Shown here: positions 29,131 through 37,441 of the stretch, piece by piece
Layout of the letters: every line of letters begins with the position of its first letter
Numbering within the stretch: position 1 is the stretch's first letter
Source of the DNA: Bacillus tequilensis KCTC 13622
Lineage (GTDB): Bacteria; Bacillota; Bacilli; Bacillales; Bacillaceae
Length of the DNA: 64,000 bases
Assembly (NCBI RefSeq): GCF_000507145.1
Contig: NZ_AYTO01000007.1
Span: 248,001-312,000 of the forward strand
Reading direction: 5' to 3'
Notes under the pieces: generated by a model
The model's input: the letters and a program-made list of their open reading frames with translations, nothing else
The model's database searches: none
Told to the model about the DNA's origin: nothing
Made by a program: the position numbers and the translations under genes

Positions 29131-29732
29131 TCGCTAATAAAATGAAATATATGTATTACGGATTAGGTATCCTCGTATTAAGTTTAGGCATTTCTTTAAC
29201 AATACAATCAGGACTGGGCACATCCCCCTTCGATGCCCTTTTGGTTGGCCTGTCAGAAGAAGTCGGCCTTACCGTAGGAAGCTGGGAGGTCCTGATTTCT
29301 GTGATCCTCTTAATCTGCAACTCTATCTTAACGAGAAAAAAACCTATGCTGCTCGGCTTGGTTACAGCATTCCTTACCGGGATAGGCATTGACCTATGGT
29401 TATTTGTTGTAAAAAACATCATATTTCTAAACACGTTATTAAGCAAACTGATTTGTTTCGGAATTGGTTTGGTGCTCATCGGTCTTGGAACAGCCATCTA
29501 TCTTCAGACCACATTTGCATCAACACCTATCGATCATTTAACACTCATTATCCGAGATCTCTCCAAAAGAACGATCTTGTTTTCAAGAACATTGGTATAT
29601 GCTCTTTTCTTCGTATTGGCTATTATCTTTAAAGGCCCTATCGGCATCGGAACTCTTTTAACTGTTTGTTTAGGAGGGATGATTCTTCACCTGTTGATGC
29701 CTTTTGTTGAACGGCATTTTTCTAGAATGTGA
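29127..29732 (+). CDS. yyaS: membrane protein YyaS (YitT/YczE-like)
   Basis: 201 residues with about five membrane helices. The N-terminal GISLTIQSGLGTSPFDALLV and the later QTTFASTPIDHLTLI are the paired repeats of the YczE/YitT group. YczE affects surfactin production in B. subtilis, but the role of YyaS is unknown. It is translationally coupled to yyaT (ATGA). Confidence 0.85.
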   Translation: MIANKMKYMYYGLGILVLSLGISLTIQSGLGTSPFDALLVGLSEEVGLTVGSWEVLISVILLICNSILTRKKPMLLGLVTAFLTGIGIDLWLFVVKNIIFLNTLLSKLICFGIGLVLIGLGTAIYLQTTFASTPIDHLTLIIRDLSKRTILFSRTLVYALFFVLAIIFKGPIGIGTLLTVCLGGMILHLLMPFVERHFSRM

Positions 29733-29751
29733 ATTGGTTGTTTGGAAAAAC

Positions 29752-29783
29752 AGGATCAATCTTGAATAATCAAAATTGATCCT
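29752..29783. terminator. stem-loop between yyaS and tet(L)
   Basis: AGGATCAAT / ATTGATCCT, a 9-bp stem with a 14-base loop between two convergent genes. The T-tracts are short, so it is a weaker terminator. Confidence 0.5.
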
Positions 29784-29792
29784 TTCACCCTG

Positions 29793-31169
29793 TTAGTCAT
29801 GTCTCCGCGAACGATGATACACATTCAAAGTTACTAGCCAGCTAATAACAATCATTCCTGCAAAAAGTAATAGCAAATTACTATACAAATAAGCGGAATG
29901 ATCTACATCAATAGGCAGCAGCCTGCGATCCAGCAAGCGGATGGATAATAAACCGCCTGTAATCGCCATACCCGTTCCCTCTGATAAAAAGCTCGTGAAA
30001 TTAAGCAAGCTCATTCCGGCACCAGTTTCCTTTTCTTTCAAACTGCTCGACACAATTGTAGAGATAACTGTTTTTGTGAAAGAAAGCCCCCCAAAAACAA
30101 AAACGAATATAATGGTCATAAGCCATGGTGTGTCATTTATAAAAAAGGTAGCGATTAAAAAGCTGGAAGCCATCAATGCAATCCCAATCGTCAGGACATA
30201 AAAAGAACCTTTCCGATCGACAAGCACTCCTCCAATGTAACCGAATATAATGACGCTCATTGTTCCGGGAAACATAATCCCGCTTCCAATTGCTGCTGTA
30301 CTTAAATGATGAACATCTTTCATCATATAAGGAACCATAGAGACAAATCCTGCTGCAGTGCCAAAGATCAGTCCTCCGCAAAGGACGCCAACCATAAATA
30401 AAACATTTTTCCCCAGAGCGGGGTCAATAAAAGGTTCTTGAGCTCTCCTAATATGTTTTACAAAACTCAAGAAGGTGAGAATGCTAATCAGCAGAAAAGA
30501 AATGTGAAATGATGTTGTAAACAGCATAAAAAATACGATACCCACAGACATCAATAGAATCCCCGCCATATCAAAGCGGCCTCTTCTTCTTTCTTCCTTT
30601 TTCAACAGTTTTATAAGGAATGGAACAGTGATAATCGTTGTAACTGGAATAAGCAGCAAATACGACCAATGAATATAATGGGCAATCACTCCTCCAATAG
30701 CTGGTCCAACACCTTCCCCCATGGCTACGAGTGACCCGATCAGACCAAATGCTTTCCCTCTGTTTTCTTTTGAAATATAGCGCGCAACTACAACCATCAC
30801 AAGAGCCGGGAATGCGGCTGCACCAGACCCTTGAATAAACCGACCTAAAATGAGGATAGGAAAGCATGAGTGTCCCACAAATCCAATGATCGACCCGAAG
30901 CTATTTACGATAATCCCAAATAGGAGCAGATTTTTGATGCCCAGCTGATCCGATAACTTTCCGTATAGAGCTGTTCCGATGGAAAAGGTTATCATAAAGG
31001 CTGTGTTTACCCAGTTTACACTCGCTGGCAGTTTATGAAAATCGTTGGCGATATCAGGCAATGAGACGTTCAAAACCATTTCATTTAATACGCTGAAAAA
31101 TGACAGGACACAAAGCCAAATTAATATTTGGTTGTGTCGTAAAGCTGACTGTGAATAAGACGTATTCAC
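29793..31169 (-). CDS. tetL: tetracycline-metal/H+ and Na+(K+)/H+ antiporter Tet(L)
   Basis: 458 residues, the exact length of Tet(L), with 14 predicted helices. It starts [20 protein letters not shown] (GTG at 31169 after GGAGGGG). Motif [14 protein letters not shown] follows helix 2 and motif [19 protein letters not shown] is in helix 5. The protein exports tetracycline-divalent metal complexes and also swaps Na+ or K+ for protons, so it supports pH and sodium tolerance. The chromosomal copy (tetB) is native to B. subtilis. Expression depends on the leader peptide at 31203-31265. Confidence 0.95.
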   Translation of the reverse strand: MNTSYSQSALRHNQILIWLCVLSFFSVLNEMVLNVSLPDIANDFHKLPASVNWVNTAFMITFSIGTALYGKLSDQLGIKNLLLFGIIVNSFGSIIGFVGHSCFPILILGRFIQGSGAAAFPALVMVVVARYISKENRGKAFGLIGSLVAMGEGVGPAIGGVIAHYIHWSYLLLIPVTTIITVPFLIKLLKKEERRRGRFDMAGILLMSVGIVFFMLFTTSFHISFLLISILTFLSFVKHIRRAQEPFIDPALGKNVLFMVGVLCGGLIFGTAAGFVSMVPYMMKDVHHLSTAAIGSGIMFPGTMSVIIFGYIGGVLVDRKGSFYVLTIGIALMASSFLIATFFINDTPWLMTIIFVFVFGGLSFTKTVISTIVSSSLKEKETGAGMSLLNFTSFLSEGTGMAITGGLLSIRLLDRRLLPIDVDHSAYLYSNLLLLFAGMIVISWLVTLNVYHRSRRHD

Positions 31170-31202
31170 AATGTCCCCTCCATTAATGAGGGCAGACGCA
31201 GT

Positions 31203-31265
31203 TTATAGGGCCATTGATACGCTTCCCTCTTTTACATGTACCCTGTTCATTTTATTGCACTTCAT
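31203..31265 (-). promoter_or_regulatory. tet(L) regulatory leader peptide
   Basis: A 20-codon frame from ATG 31265 (a second ATG lies just upstream at 31268) starting MKCNKMNRVHVKEG, with GGGGGAA before it. It ends 33 bp before the tetL GTG. Leaders of this kind control tet(L) by translational reinitiation and ribosome stalling at low tetracycline. The coding start, the paired ribosome sites and the spacing all match that design. Confidence 0.85.
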
Positions 31266-31526
31266 CATAATTCCCCCTGCGTTGATTGATATGATCTTAT
31301 TATATACAGAATAAGGTGCAAACTTTTACTCTTTTCAGATTACGAAACAAGGGAAACATTAGCCGTGGTCAGTAACGGTTATTCCATATGCCTCTGAGGT
31401 ATAGGTTTTTTTTATATTAAATGTACATAACAACTATCCAAATACAAAAAACGAATAGGAACTGTACCGTAAACAAAGTATAGATAGTATTACTTTGTAA
31501 AATAACTTCTACTCTCCAAACGATAG

Positions 31527-32363
31527 CTAGCCTTCCATTAAACGTTTTAACTTAAGCTCCGTTTCAGTATCCTCAACTGGAGTATAGATGCTGCATCTTA
31601 AATCAGTATCCCCATGCACTTGTAATGAAGTTAGATTAAACAGCATTTTCCCTGCCTTAGCATGGCGAAATTCAATTAATACTTCAGGTGCAGAGCTTAT
31701 CTCATTTTCATTCCAAATTTTACGAAACTCAGGATATGCCTGTTCCATTTCTTGTATAAATTGCTCATACCAATCATCAGCCACATACTGCCCATAATAC
31801 GTTCTAAATATGGCAATATATCCTCTAACAAAGTGCTCCCAATTCACTGCTAAACTTTTGAACTCCTTTCTTGCGAATAGTAAGCGTATGATATTCCTTT
31901 CTGCCGGGATGATTTGATCAAAATCCAAAAACACATTAGCCGCCGCTTGATTCCAACCAACAATCTGACTTCTTCTATCTGATATAATCGTTGGGCAATA
32001 ACGAAGTTCCTGTAAAATTTTCACTAAAGCCGGACTGATTTCCTTCTCTTTCTCACTTATAAAGGGTTGTTTCACTCCTTCCTCTACCGCTAGGGCATAT
32101 AAATATCTTCTCTCATCGTTATTTAATTGCAGTGCTCGAGAAATAGCATCTAATACCGAGGTAGACACTTTTATATCTCTTCCTTGTTCTAGCCATGTAT
32201 ACCATGTAAGACTTACACCGGCTAGCTGAGCCACTTCCTCTCTTCTTAGCCCTGGTGTTCTTCTGCGGGTTCCTACAGGCAAACCAACCATTTGAGGAGT
32301 AATTTTCGAACGTTGGTTCTTTAGAAATTCTGATAAAGCTTGAAGTCTTGTTTCGGGTTTCAT
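31527..32363 (-). CDS. MmyB-like HTH regulator next to a ketosynthase
   Basis: 278 residues. N-terminal XRE-type HTH at about 10-85, with GTRRRTPGLRREEVAQLAGVS and WYTWLEQG, typical of the MmyB-like group. The C-terminal ligand domain from about 105 (VKILQELRYCPTIISDRRSQ, VGWNQAA) has the PAS-like fold shown to hold a fatty acid in one solved homologue. It is divergent from the FabF-like gene 104 bp away, so it likely controls it. Mostly known from actinomycetes and less common in B. subtilis, hence likely acquired. Ligand not established. Confidence 0.85.
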   Translation of the reverse strand: MKPETRLQALSEFLKNQRSKITPQMVGLPVGTRRRTPGLRREEVAQLAGVSLTWYTWLEQGRDIKVSTSVLDAISRALQLNNDERRYLYALAVEEGVKQPFISEKEKEISPALVKILQELRYCPTIISDRRSQIVGWNQAAANVFLDFDQIIPAERNIIRLLFARKEFKSLAVNWEHFVRGYIAIFRTYYGQYVADDWYEQFIQEMEQAYPEFRKIWNENEISSAPEVLIEFRHAKAGKMLFNLTSLQVHGDTDLRCSIYTPVEDTETELKLKRLMEG

Positions 32364-32396
32364 TAAGGTCTCCTTTTAAAATAGTGTAAATTATAC

Positions 32397-32426
32397 TAGG
32401 ATAAACAACAACTTGTAATAGGATAA
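32397..32426. promoter_or_regulatory. direct-repeat operator in the regulator/ketosynthase gap
   Basis: TAGGATAA occurs at 32397-32404 and 32419-32426, exactly 22 bp apart, or two helical turns. The second copy lies between a TTGTAA -35 and a weak TAAAGT -10 reading toward the ketosynthase. The first touches a TATAAT reading toward the regulator. This is the arrangement of a shared operator. Confidence 0.5.
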
Positions 32427-32467
32427 CACAGAAGGTAAAGTGAATAAAAAAACAAGGAGGAATGATC

Positions 32468-33700
32468 ATGAAAAGAGTTGTCATTACTGGAATGGGAATT
32501 ATTTCTCCACTGGGGAATGATATACATCATTTTTGGCATCAGCTGGTTAATGGAAAATCGGGAATATCTCTAATTGATTCTTTTGATACCGCTGAGTATA
32601 AAACAAAGATAGCTGGAATCGTTCGTGATTTCGATGCAGATGGAATATTGGGGAGGAAAGAAGCAAAACGATTAGATCGTTTTAGTCAGTTTGCCTTAGC
32701 AGCAGCCGAACAAGCATTAGAACATTCACAATTACAGTTAGATAAGGTTGATCTTGAACGCTTAGGGGTATACGTTGGTTCAGGAATCGGCGGCATACAA
32801 TCACTTGTTGATAATGTGAATGTATTAAATGAACGAGGTCCCGGGAGAGTAAGCCCAAGCCTTGTCCCAATGATGATTTCAAATGCAGCTGCGGCTCAAA
32901 TCAGTATTAGATTAGGAGCACAAGGCCCGTCATTATCACCAGTCACGGCCTGTTCAATCGGGAACACCTCCATCGGTGAAGCCTTCAACGCTATCCGTAA
33001 TGATGAAGCAGATATCATATTTGCCGGCGGAGCAGAAGCTGCAATCACGCAGTTGTCTTTAGCCAGTTTTGGAAATGCACATGCACTATCTACAAGAAAC
33101 CAAGATCCAAGTCGAGCCAGCCGTCCGTTCGATACAGATAGAGATGGTTTTGTTATGAGTGAAGGCGCAGGCATCTTAGTATTAGAATCATTAGAAAATG
33201 CTATTCTTAGAGATGCTCCCATTTTATGTGAAATAGTAGGATACGGAGCTAGTTCAGACGCTTATCATATGGTGGCATCACACCCAGAAGGGAAAGGTGC
33301 TTACTTAGCAATGAAGAAAGCATTGAGAAGTGCAAACATATCACCAGATGAAATTGATGTGATTAGTGCTCATGCAACAAGTACACAAGTAGGTGATCGT
33401 TCTGAAGTTCTAGCTATTAAGAAATTATTTGGTGAACATTCACGTAAAATTCCAACAACTGCAAACAAGTCAATGACTGGACACATGCTTGGTGCTGCTG
33501 GCGGAGCAGAAGCAATTGCTTTAGTGGAAAGTTTGAGACGAGGAATGATTCCGCCAACTATTAATGTAGAGAATCAAGATCCAGATTGCGACTTAGATGT
33601 TGTATCAGAACCTAGAGATCTTCTATTGAAATTTGGGCTATCAAATTCTTTCGGTTTCGGCGGACATAATTCAGCAATCGTGTTAAAGAAGTACGATTGA
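32468..33700 (+). CDS. stand-alone FabF-type 3-oxoacyl-ACP synthase
   Basis: 410 residues, FabF length, starting MKRVVITGMGIISPLG; AAGGAGG stands 7 nt before ATG 32468. The catalytic triad is intact: Cys162 (SPVTACSIGN), His in ISAHATSTQ and His in KSMTGHMLGAAGG. The end SNSFGFGGHNSAIVL is normal. The nucleophile loop is CSIGNTSIG instead of the usual CATGTNSIG. No acyl carrier protein or other fab gene is nearby. It could be an inhibitor-resistant or specialised version of the chromosomal FabF; which is not visible here. Confidence 0.88.
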   Translation: MKRVVITGMGIISPLGNDIHHFWHQLVNGKSGISLIDSFDTAEYKTKIAGIVRDFDADGILGRKEAKRLDRFSQFALAAAEQALEHSQLQLDKVDLERLGVYVGSGIGGIQSLVDNVNVLNERGPGRVSPSLVPMMISNAAAAQISIRLGAQGPSLSPVTACSIGNTSIGEAFNAIRNDEADIIFAGGAEAAITQLSLASFGNAHALSTRNQDPSRASRPFDTDRDGFVMSEGAGILVLESLENAILRDAPILCEIVGYGASSDAYHMVASHPEGKGAYLAMKKALRSANISPDEIDVISAHATSTQVGDRSEVLAIKKLFGEHSRKIPTTANKSMTGHMLGAAGGAEAIALVESLRRGMIPPTINVENQDPDCDLDVVSEPRDLLLKFGLSNSFGFGGHNSAIVLKKYD

Positions 33701-33850
33701 GGGCCCATCTTTATAGTTCAAAAACGAAATAATGGATCTATCAAAGCTTATAGATCATGGTTTTCATTATGGAGTACCTAACAGACAAATTACGAGTCTT
33801 AACTTCTGGTATATTAAATAGAGAAAAGAGAATACTTAATAAAAACATTC

Positions 33851-34041
33851 AGAAAGAAGGTGATCCCATGCCCACTAACAATAAGCCCAATAGATTAATC
33901 GCTGAGAAGTCTCCATATTTACTTCAACACGACATCCCCGTTGACTGGTTCCCGTGGGGAGAAGAAGCCTTCGAAAAAGCGAAACACGAAACAAGCCGAT
34001 TCTGATCAGCATCTGCTATACGACTTGCCATTGGTGCCATG
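33851..34041 (+). pseudogene. decayed duplicate of the yyaL 5' end (yyaO-like)
   Basis: From AGAAAGAAGGTGATCCC through ATG 33868 the sequence follows the yyaL start ([21 protein letters not shown]) for about 58 codons. A one-base deletion after GAAACACGAA shifts the frame to a stop at 34003-34005. Homology goes on at DNA level through TGCCATTGGTGCCAT, the CHWCH motif, and ends at 34041. The same stretch begins the true yyaL at 40973. In B. subtilis 168 the short gene yyaO at this place is, as I recall, also a yyaL N-terminal duplicate. Confidence 0.85.
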
Positions 34042-34172
34042 ACTCTTAAAATAACCAATAAACAATTCATGTTAAATCATTTCATTTTAATCTTACATAT
34101 CATAGCAAACTAAAAAATTATATCCCCTGATTTACATTATCAATACCTAAAACGCAAAAAGTCATAAAAAAT

Positions 34173-34216
34173 AAAGGGTGATACATATTAGTCATGTGTA
34201 ATATGTATCACCCTTT
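34173..34216. repeat. perfect 18-bp inverted repeat
   Basis: AAAGGGTGATACATATTA and its exact complement flank the loop GTCATGTG, followed by a T-run on the plus strand. It works as a terminator shape, but a perfect 18-bp stem is longer than most. The surrounding stretch, 34042-34416, has no gene apart from a short repeat at 34226-34252. Confidence 0.75.
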
Positions 34217-34225
34217 TAATTCTTT

Positions 34226-34252
34226 TTCAACAATCGCGCCCGATTGTTGAAG
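34226..34252. repeat. short palindromic repeat, copy 1
   Basis: TTCAACAATCG, four bases, CGATTGTTGAA: an 11-bp dyad. A related, less perfect copy is at 36125-36153. The two lie on either side of the serine hydrolase gene. Confidence 0.55.
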
Positions 34253-34416
34253 ATCGTTTTTCTTATTGAACTAACGCATCTGTTCGTTAAGTGTAACTCT
34301 TCCTAATTACTTGATATTATATAGGTGAATAGAAATATAAATTAAAATTTAGTTTAGTAGTTGTAAAAGTAGGTTATTTATATTATTCTATTATAATTTT
34401 TCGAAAAGGAGAGTTC

Positions 34417-35844
34417 ATGAAAAAGATTATTGTTTTTGTATTAACGATATTTATATTATTCTCAGGATTCGCAACACAAAGTTATGCGTTGTCTGATTCG
34501 AAATCTGCGGCAATACAAGCGTTGCTAGATGATGCCTCTCGTATATCAGGTGTGCCGGGAATGTCAATCTCAATACTTGCTGATGATGAAGTGTTCTACT
34601 TTTCTTCAGGGTATGCTGACCGTGAAAAGGGGTTGTCTGCAAGTGAAAATACACTCTATGAGTTAGCCTCGGTCAGTAAAGCTTTTACCGGTATGGGTAT
34701 TATGCTGTTGGAAGAGCAAGGGCTGCTCTCAATGACTGACCCTGTCCAAAAATATTTACCTTGGTTTACGTTAAAGTATCAAGGGAAACCTGTTGATATG
34801 CAAAGCCTTACACTAAATAACTTTCTTCACCATACCAGTGGTCTAACAAATATTAGGCATACTCAAAGTATTCCACAAGGCAATACACCGGATATGTTGC
34901 AAAAGACTGTGGAAATGCTCGTAGATGCTGAATTGGCGTTCCCTCCCGGTGAACAGTATAACTATGGAACCGTTAATTATGACGTATTGGGCTTGGTTAT
35001 TGAGATTGTGTCGCGACAAAGCTATGAAGACTTTATGAGGGAACAGGTATTTCAGCGGTTAGGTCTTCACCAGACGTATGTTTATAAAGAAGATGCTCAA
35101 GCCACTGGACAGTTGGCACAGGGCTACCGTTCTTCCTTTTTTATGACAACTCCATTTAAAGCTCCGGATTATTCTGGGAATAAGCCCGCAGGCTACATCA
35201 TTTCTAATACAAAAGATATGGCGCGTTGGATGGGCATACAGATGGGTATTGTGCAGGACATACCCGAAATATTTCACACGGTTATCGAAAAATCACATAG
35301 GGGTGATATGTCTGTTTCGGCTGTCAACGATATGTATTATGCGGCAGGCTGGTCGGTAAACGCCGACCAAACGATTATAGAACACACTGGGGGCAATCCA
35401 AATTTCAGAACCGAAGTAGTCATACTGCTAAATGAACGAACAGCCGTCTGCTTGCTGAGCAACGGCGCAAATACCAATATAAACCTGGTACTAAAAGTTA
35501 AAGATATATTAGACGGTAATCTAACTCAGTCATATGAAATAAGCGGCACACAGCTTTTGGATATCATTTTGTCGTCTATCACTATTATTCTTTGCCTATT
35601 GGCCGTTCTCCTATTTCTCTTAGGATTACGCAGAAGGAAAACGAATGAGCGGCAGCCAATGACAAAAAAGAGAATAATCGTAACAGTTATTTTCCTGATC
35701 GCTACGATTGCCCTGGGTATACTGTGCTGTGCTTTCGATTGGTCAACGATACTTATTTGGCAAACATATAGTGTTCTTACAGCTTTGATTTCGTCAGCAT
35801 TATTAACAGCAAGCATTACATGGTTTGTATACACTCACCGATAA
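34417..35844 (+). CDS. membrane-anchored S12-family serine hydrolase (PBP/ClbP-like layout)
   Basis: 475 residues. Signal peptide at 1-24 (ends QSYALS), S12 beta-lactamase-like domain at about 30-365, then three membrane helices (about 374-397, 408-430, 440-470). The nucleophile motif is SVSK (Ser85, Lys88). The second motif reads YGT where YSN is usual, and the third is HTGG. The S12-plus-three-helix layout is that of prodrug peptidases such as ClbP, which cut acyl-D-Asn caps; simple D,D-peptidase relatives share it. No peptide-synthetase genes are near. AAAGGAG precedes ATG 34417. Confidence 0.85.
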   Translation: MKKIIVFVLTIFILFSGFATQSYALSDSKSAAIQALLDDASRISGVPGMSISILADDEVFYFSSGYADREKGLSASENTLYELASVSKAFTGMGIMLLEEQGLLSMTDPVQKYLPWFTLKYQGKPVDMQSLTLNNFLHHTSGLTNIRHTQSIPQGNTPDMLQKTVEMLVDAELAFPPGEQYNYGTVNYDVLGLVIEIVSRQSYEDFMREQVFQRLGLHQTYVYKEDAQATGQLAQGYRSSFFMTTPFKAPDYSGNKPAGYIISNTKDMARWMGIQMGIVQDIPEIFHTVIEKSHRGDMSVSAVNDMYYAAGWSVNADQTIIEHTGGNPNFRTEVVILLNERTAVCLLSNGANTNINLVLKVKDILDGNLTQSYEISGTQLLDIILSSITIILCLLAVLLFLLGLRRRKTNERQPMTKKRIIVTVIFLIATIALGILCCAFDWSTILIWQTYSVLTALISSALLTASITWFVYTHR

Positions 35845-35919
35845 AATACCTCGCTCCCAAGATAAGCATAATGTTAAGTAATTAAATTTCAATTTATCGG
35901 TATGCTTAATTTGAAAAAC

Positions 35920-35943
35920 ATAAGACACTTCGGTGTCTTTTTT
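35920..35943 (+). terminator. serine hydrolase terminator
   Basis: AAGACAC TTCG GTGTCTT followed by TTTTT, 76 bp after the stop. Confidence 0.85.
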
Positions 35944-36124
35944 AATATCATCGACAATTTTCCCAGTCAAACCTAATTACTATTGCTTCCACTAACCTGC
36001 TCCGTTCGTGGAATAAGGATTTTTAAACAACTAATATTATTTTTCAAATGACTTTATTGTAAATTAAACAACAATATTATTTTTGCACAAGCGTCGTTAG
36101 ATAACATTTCTTAAAAGACTGTTG

Positions 36125-36153
36125 TTCAACAATCTGGCCCGTTTGCTGAACAA
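36125..36153. repeat. short palindromic repeat, copy 2
   Basis: TTCAACAATCTGGCCCGTTTGCTGAA, a degenerate dyad that matches copy 1 at 34226-34252 in TTCAACAATC and in the centre GCCCG. The rest of 35945-36307 holds no gene; it carries a short imperfect direct repeat ATATTATTTTT near 36035 and 36070. Confidence 0.45.
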
Positions 36154-36307
36154 TTAGGACTCTTCGACTAAACACAGAAAACGCTTGTACGTTCAATGGG
36201 TCTCCCCCCGATGATATAGGTTATCATCTATTATAAGCGTGTAAATTGCAAAAGATACAGGTTAGTTGAAAAGGTTTAAAAGTTAGTCCTTAAAAGGTCT
36301 AACTTTA

Positions 36308-36484
36308 CTAAAACAATTGAAATATGACATATATTGCAACCTCAGCTACAAGCAAATAAATCATATATCTAGCATAACTAAAAACAACATCATCATTAAC
36401 ACTTTTTTGCCTTTTAAAAGTACATGCAAATAACCCCAATACTGTTATCACTAAGATAATTTCAATTATTGTAATAAAAGACAT
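36308..36484 (-). CDS. 58-residue two-helix membrane protein
   Basis: Start MSFITIIEIILVITVLGLFA at 36484, after an excellent AAGGAGG 5 nt upstream. Two hydrophobic helices (about 3-21 and 40-57) are joined by a polar loop with KRQKSVNDD. The N-terminal extension of the frame is unsupported. No recognised family. Its place beside a second small membrane protein suggests a toxin, immunity or stress peptide; this is a guess. Confidence 0.6.
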   Translation of the reverse strand: MSFITIIEIILVITVLGLFACTFKRQKSVNDDVVFSYARYMIYLLVAEVAIYVIFQLF

Positions 36485-36596
36485 TCTTACCTCCTTACCA
36501 TTTACCTTCGACATTGCCACCCATAATAACCTAACTCGATTGCAATAGATGCCGCGTAACTTAATTCATCTCTTAACTAAATAACACGGCAATTAC

Positions 36597-36785
36597 TTAC
36601 TTTGTCCTGTTTGTATTCTTTTGTTTTTTTATTGCTAAAATTGAGGCTAAAATAACAAATATGATCTGTAAGGTGATTCCAATCACCAATGAATAATCAA
36701 GGACATTCTCTAATGCAAAACCTGCTATAAAGAACCCTTCAGATAACATAATGAATAATACTACATAGTTTATTCTTAACTTCAT
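36597..36785 (-). CDS. 62-residue two-helix membrane protein
   Basis: MKLRINYVVLFIMLSEGFFIAGF..., two helices (about 6-25 and 30-51) and a basic tail IKKQKNTNRTK. AAGGAAGG lies 11 nt before ATG. It precedes the 58-residue gene by 112 bp in the same direction. No recognised family. The layout (short, two helices, basic C-terminus) recalls self-immunity peptides but is not diagnostic. Confidence 0.55.
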   Translation of the reverse strand: MKLRINYVVLFIMLSEGFFIAGFALENVLDYSLVIGITLQIIFVILASILAIKKQKNTNRTK

Positions 36786-36989
36786 AATTTATATTACCTT
36801 CCTTTTCATTATTGTTCTATTGACAACGCTCACCTTAAAATTAACTACAGAACAAAGATGAGGAAAGTCGTTAAAAATAAAAAAATTCATTTGCAACGCA
36901 ATTATATTTAACGATTGCTTCTGTTTTGGTATCTCTTATGATGTGCGAGTAAAATTTTCAAACCGAATTATTATCATTATCTGTCTCTC

Positions 36990-37190
36990 CTATTTATTTT
37001 TAATATCCTGATACACTTTCTCAAAAGTCTCAATTGGTAGCGAAAACTTAGTTGTTTTCTCGTTACGATAATTGATTACTATATCAATTTGATTACCTTT
37101 TTGCTCAAATTCAATAAGAGCATTCTCCCATTTATCTCTGATTGATATTATACGATTGCCATTTTTCTTTTCCTTATAGATGTAATCCAT
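36990..37190 (-). CDS. 66-residue soluble protein of unknown function
   Basis: MDYIYKEKKNGNRIISIRDK..., with alternating strands (NQIDIVINYRNEKTTKFSL) and a final helix. AAGGAG lies 6 nt before the ATG, so it is likely expressed. Highly charged and without cysteine. I do not recognise it. The 200 bp on each side contain no further gene. Confidence 0.6.
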   Translation of the reverse strand: MDYIYKEKKNGNRIISIRDKWENALIEFEQKGNQIDIVINYRNEKTTKFSLPIETFEKVYQDIKNK

Positions 37191-37350
37191 TTTAATTCTC
37201 CTTCCAGAATCAATAACAAAACCTTATGTTATAAAAAGTCTACGTTATCGACCGAAAAAGGTTTCAAAATAAGGAATCCTCAAAAAAAGAAGTGAATTAT
37301 ACCTGCGTTTGATTACAAGTCATATGTCTTCTAAAAAATATAGGAAAAAC

Positions 37351-37380
37351 AAAAAAGATACCAAAATCATCTGGTATCTA
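37351..37380 (-). terminator. terminator of the VTT protein gene
   Basis: AGATACCA / TGGTATCT with an eight-base loop and a U-run on the minus strand, about 60 bp after the stop at 37442. Confidence 0.75.
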
Positions 37381-37441
37381 TGATTGAGTTCTCTATAGAT
37401 AGATTCAATTTCATATTAAGCAAAGCAACTATATCTAGTAT

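Noticed and set aside
33757..34005. 82-codon gene starting MVFIMEYL
   Set aside because: The true homology begins at MPTNN (33868); the upstream codons have no ribosome site, and the whole is a frameshifted yyaL fragment.
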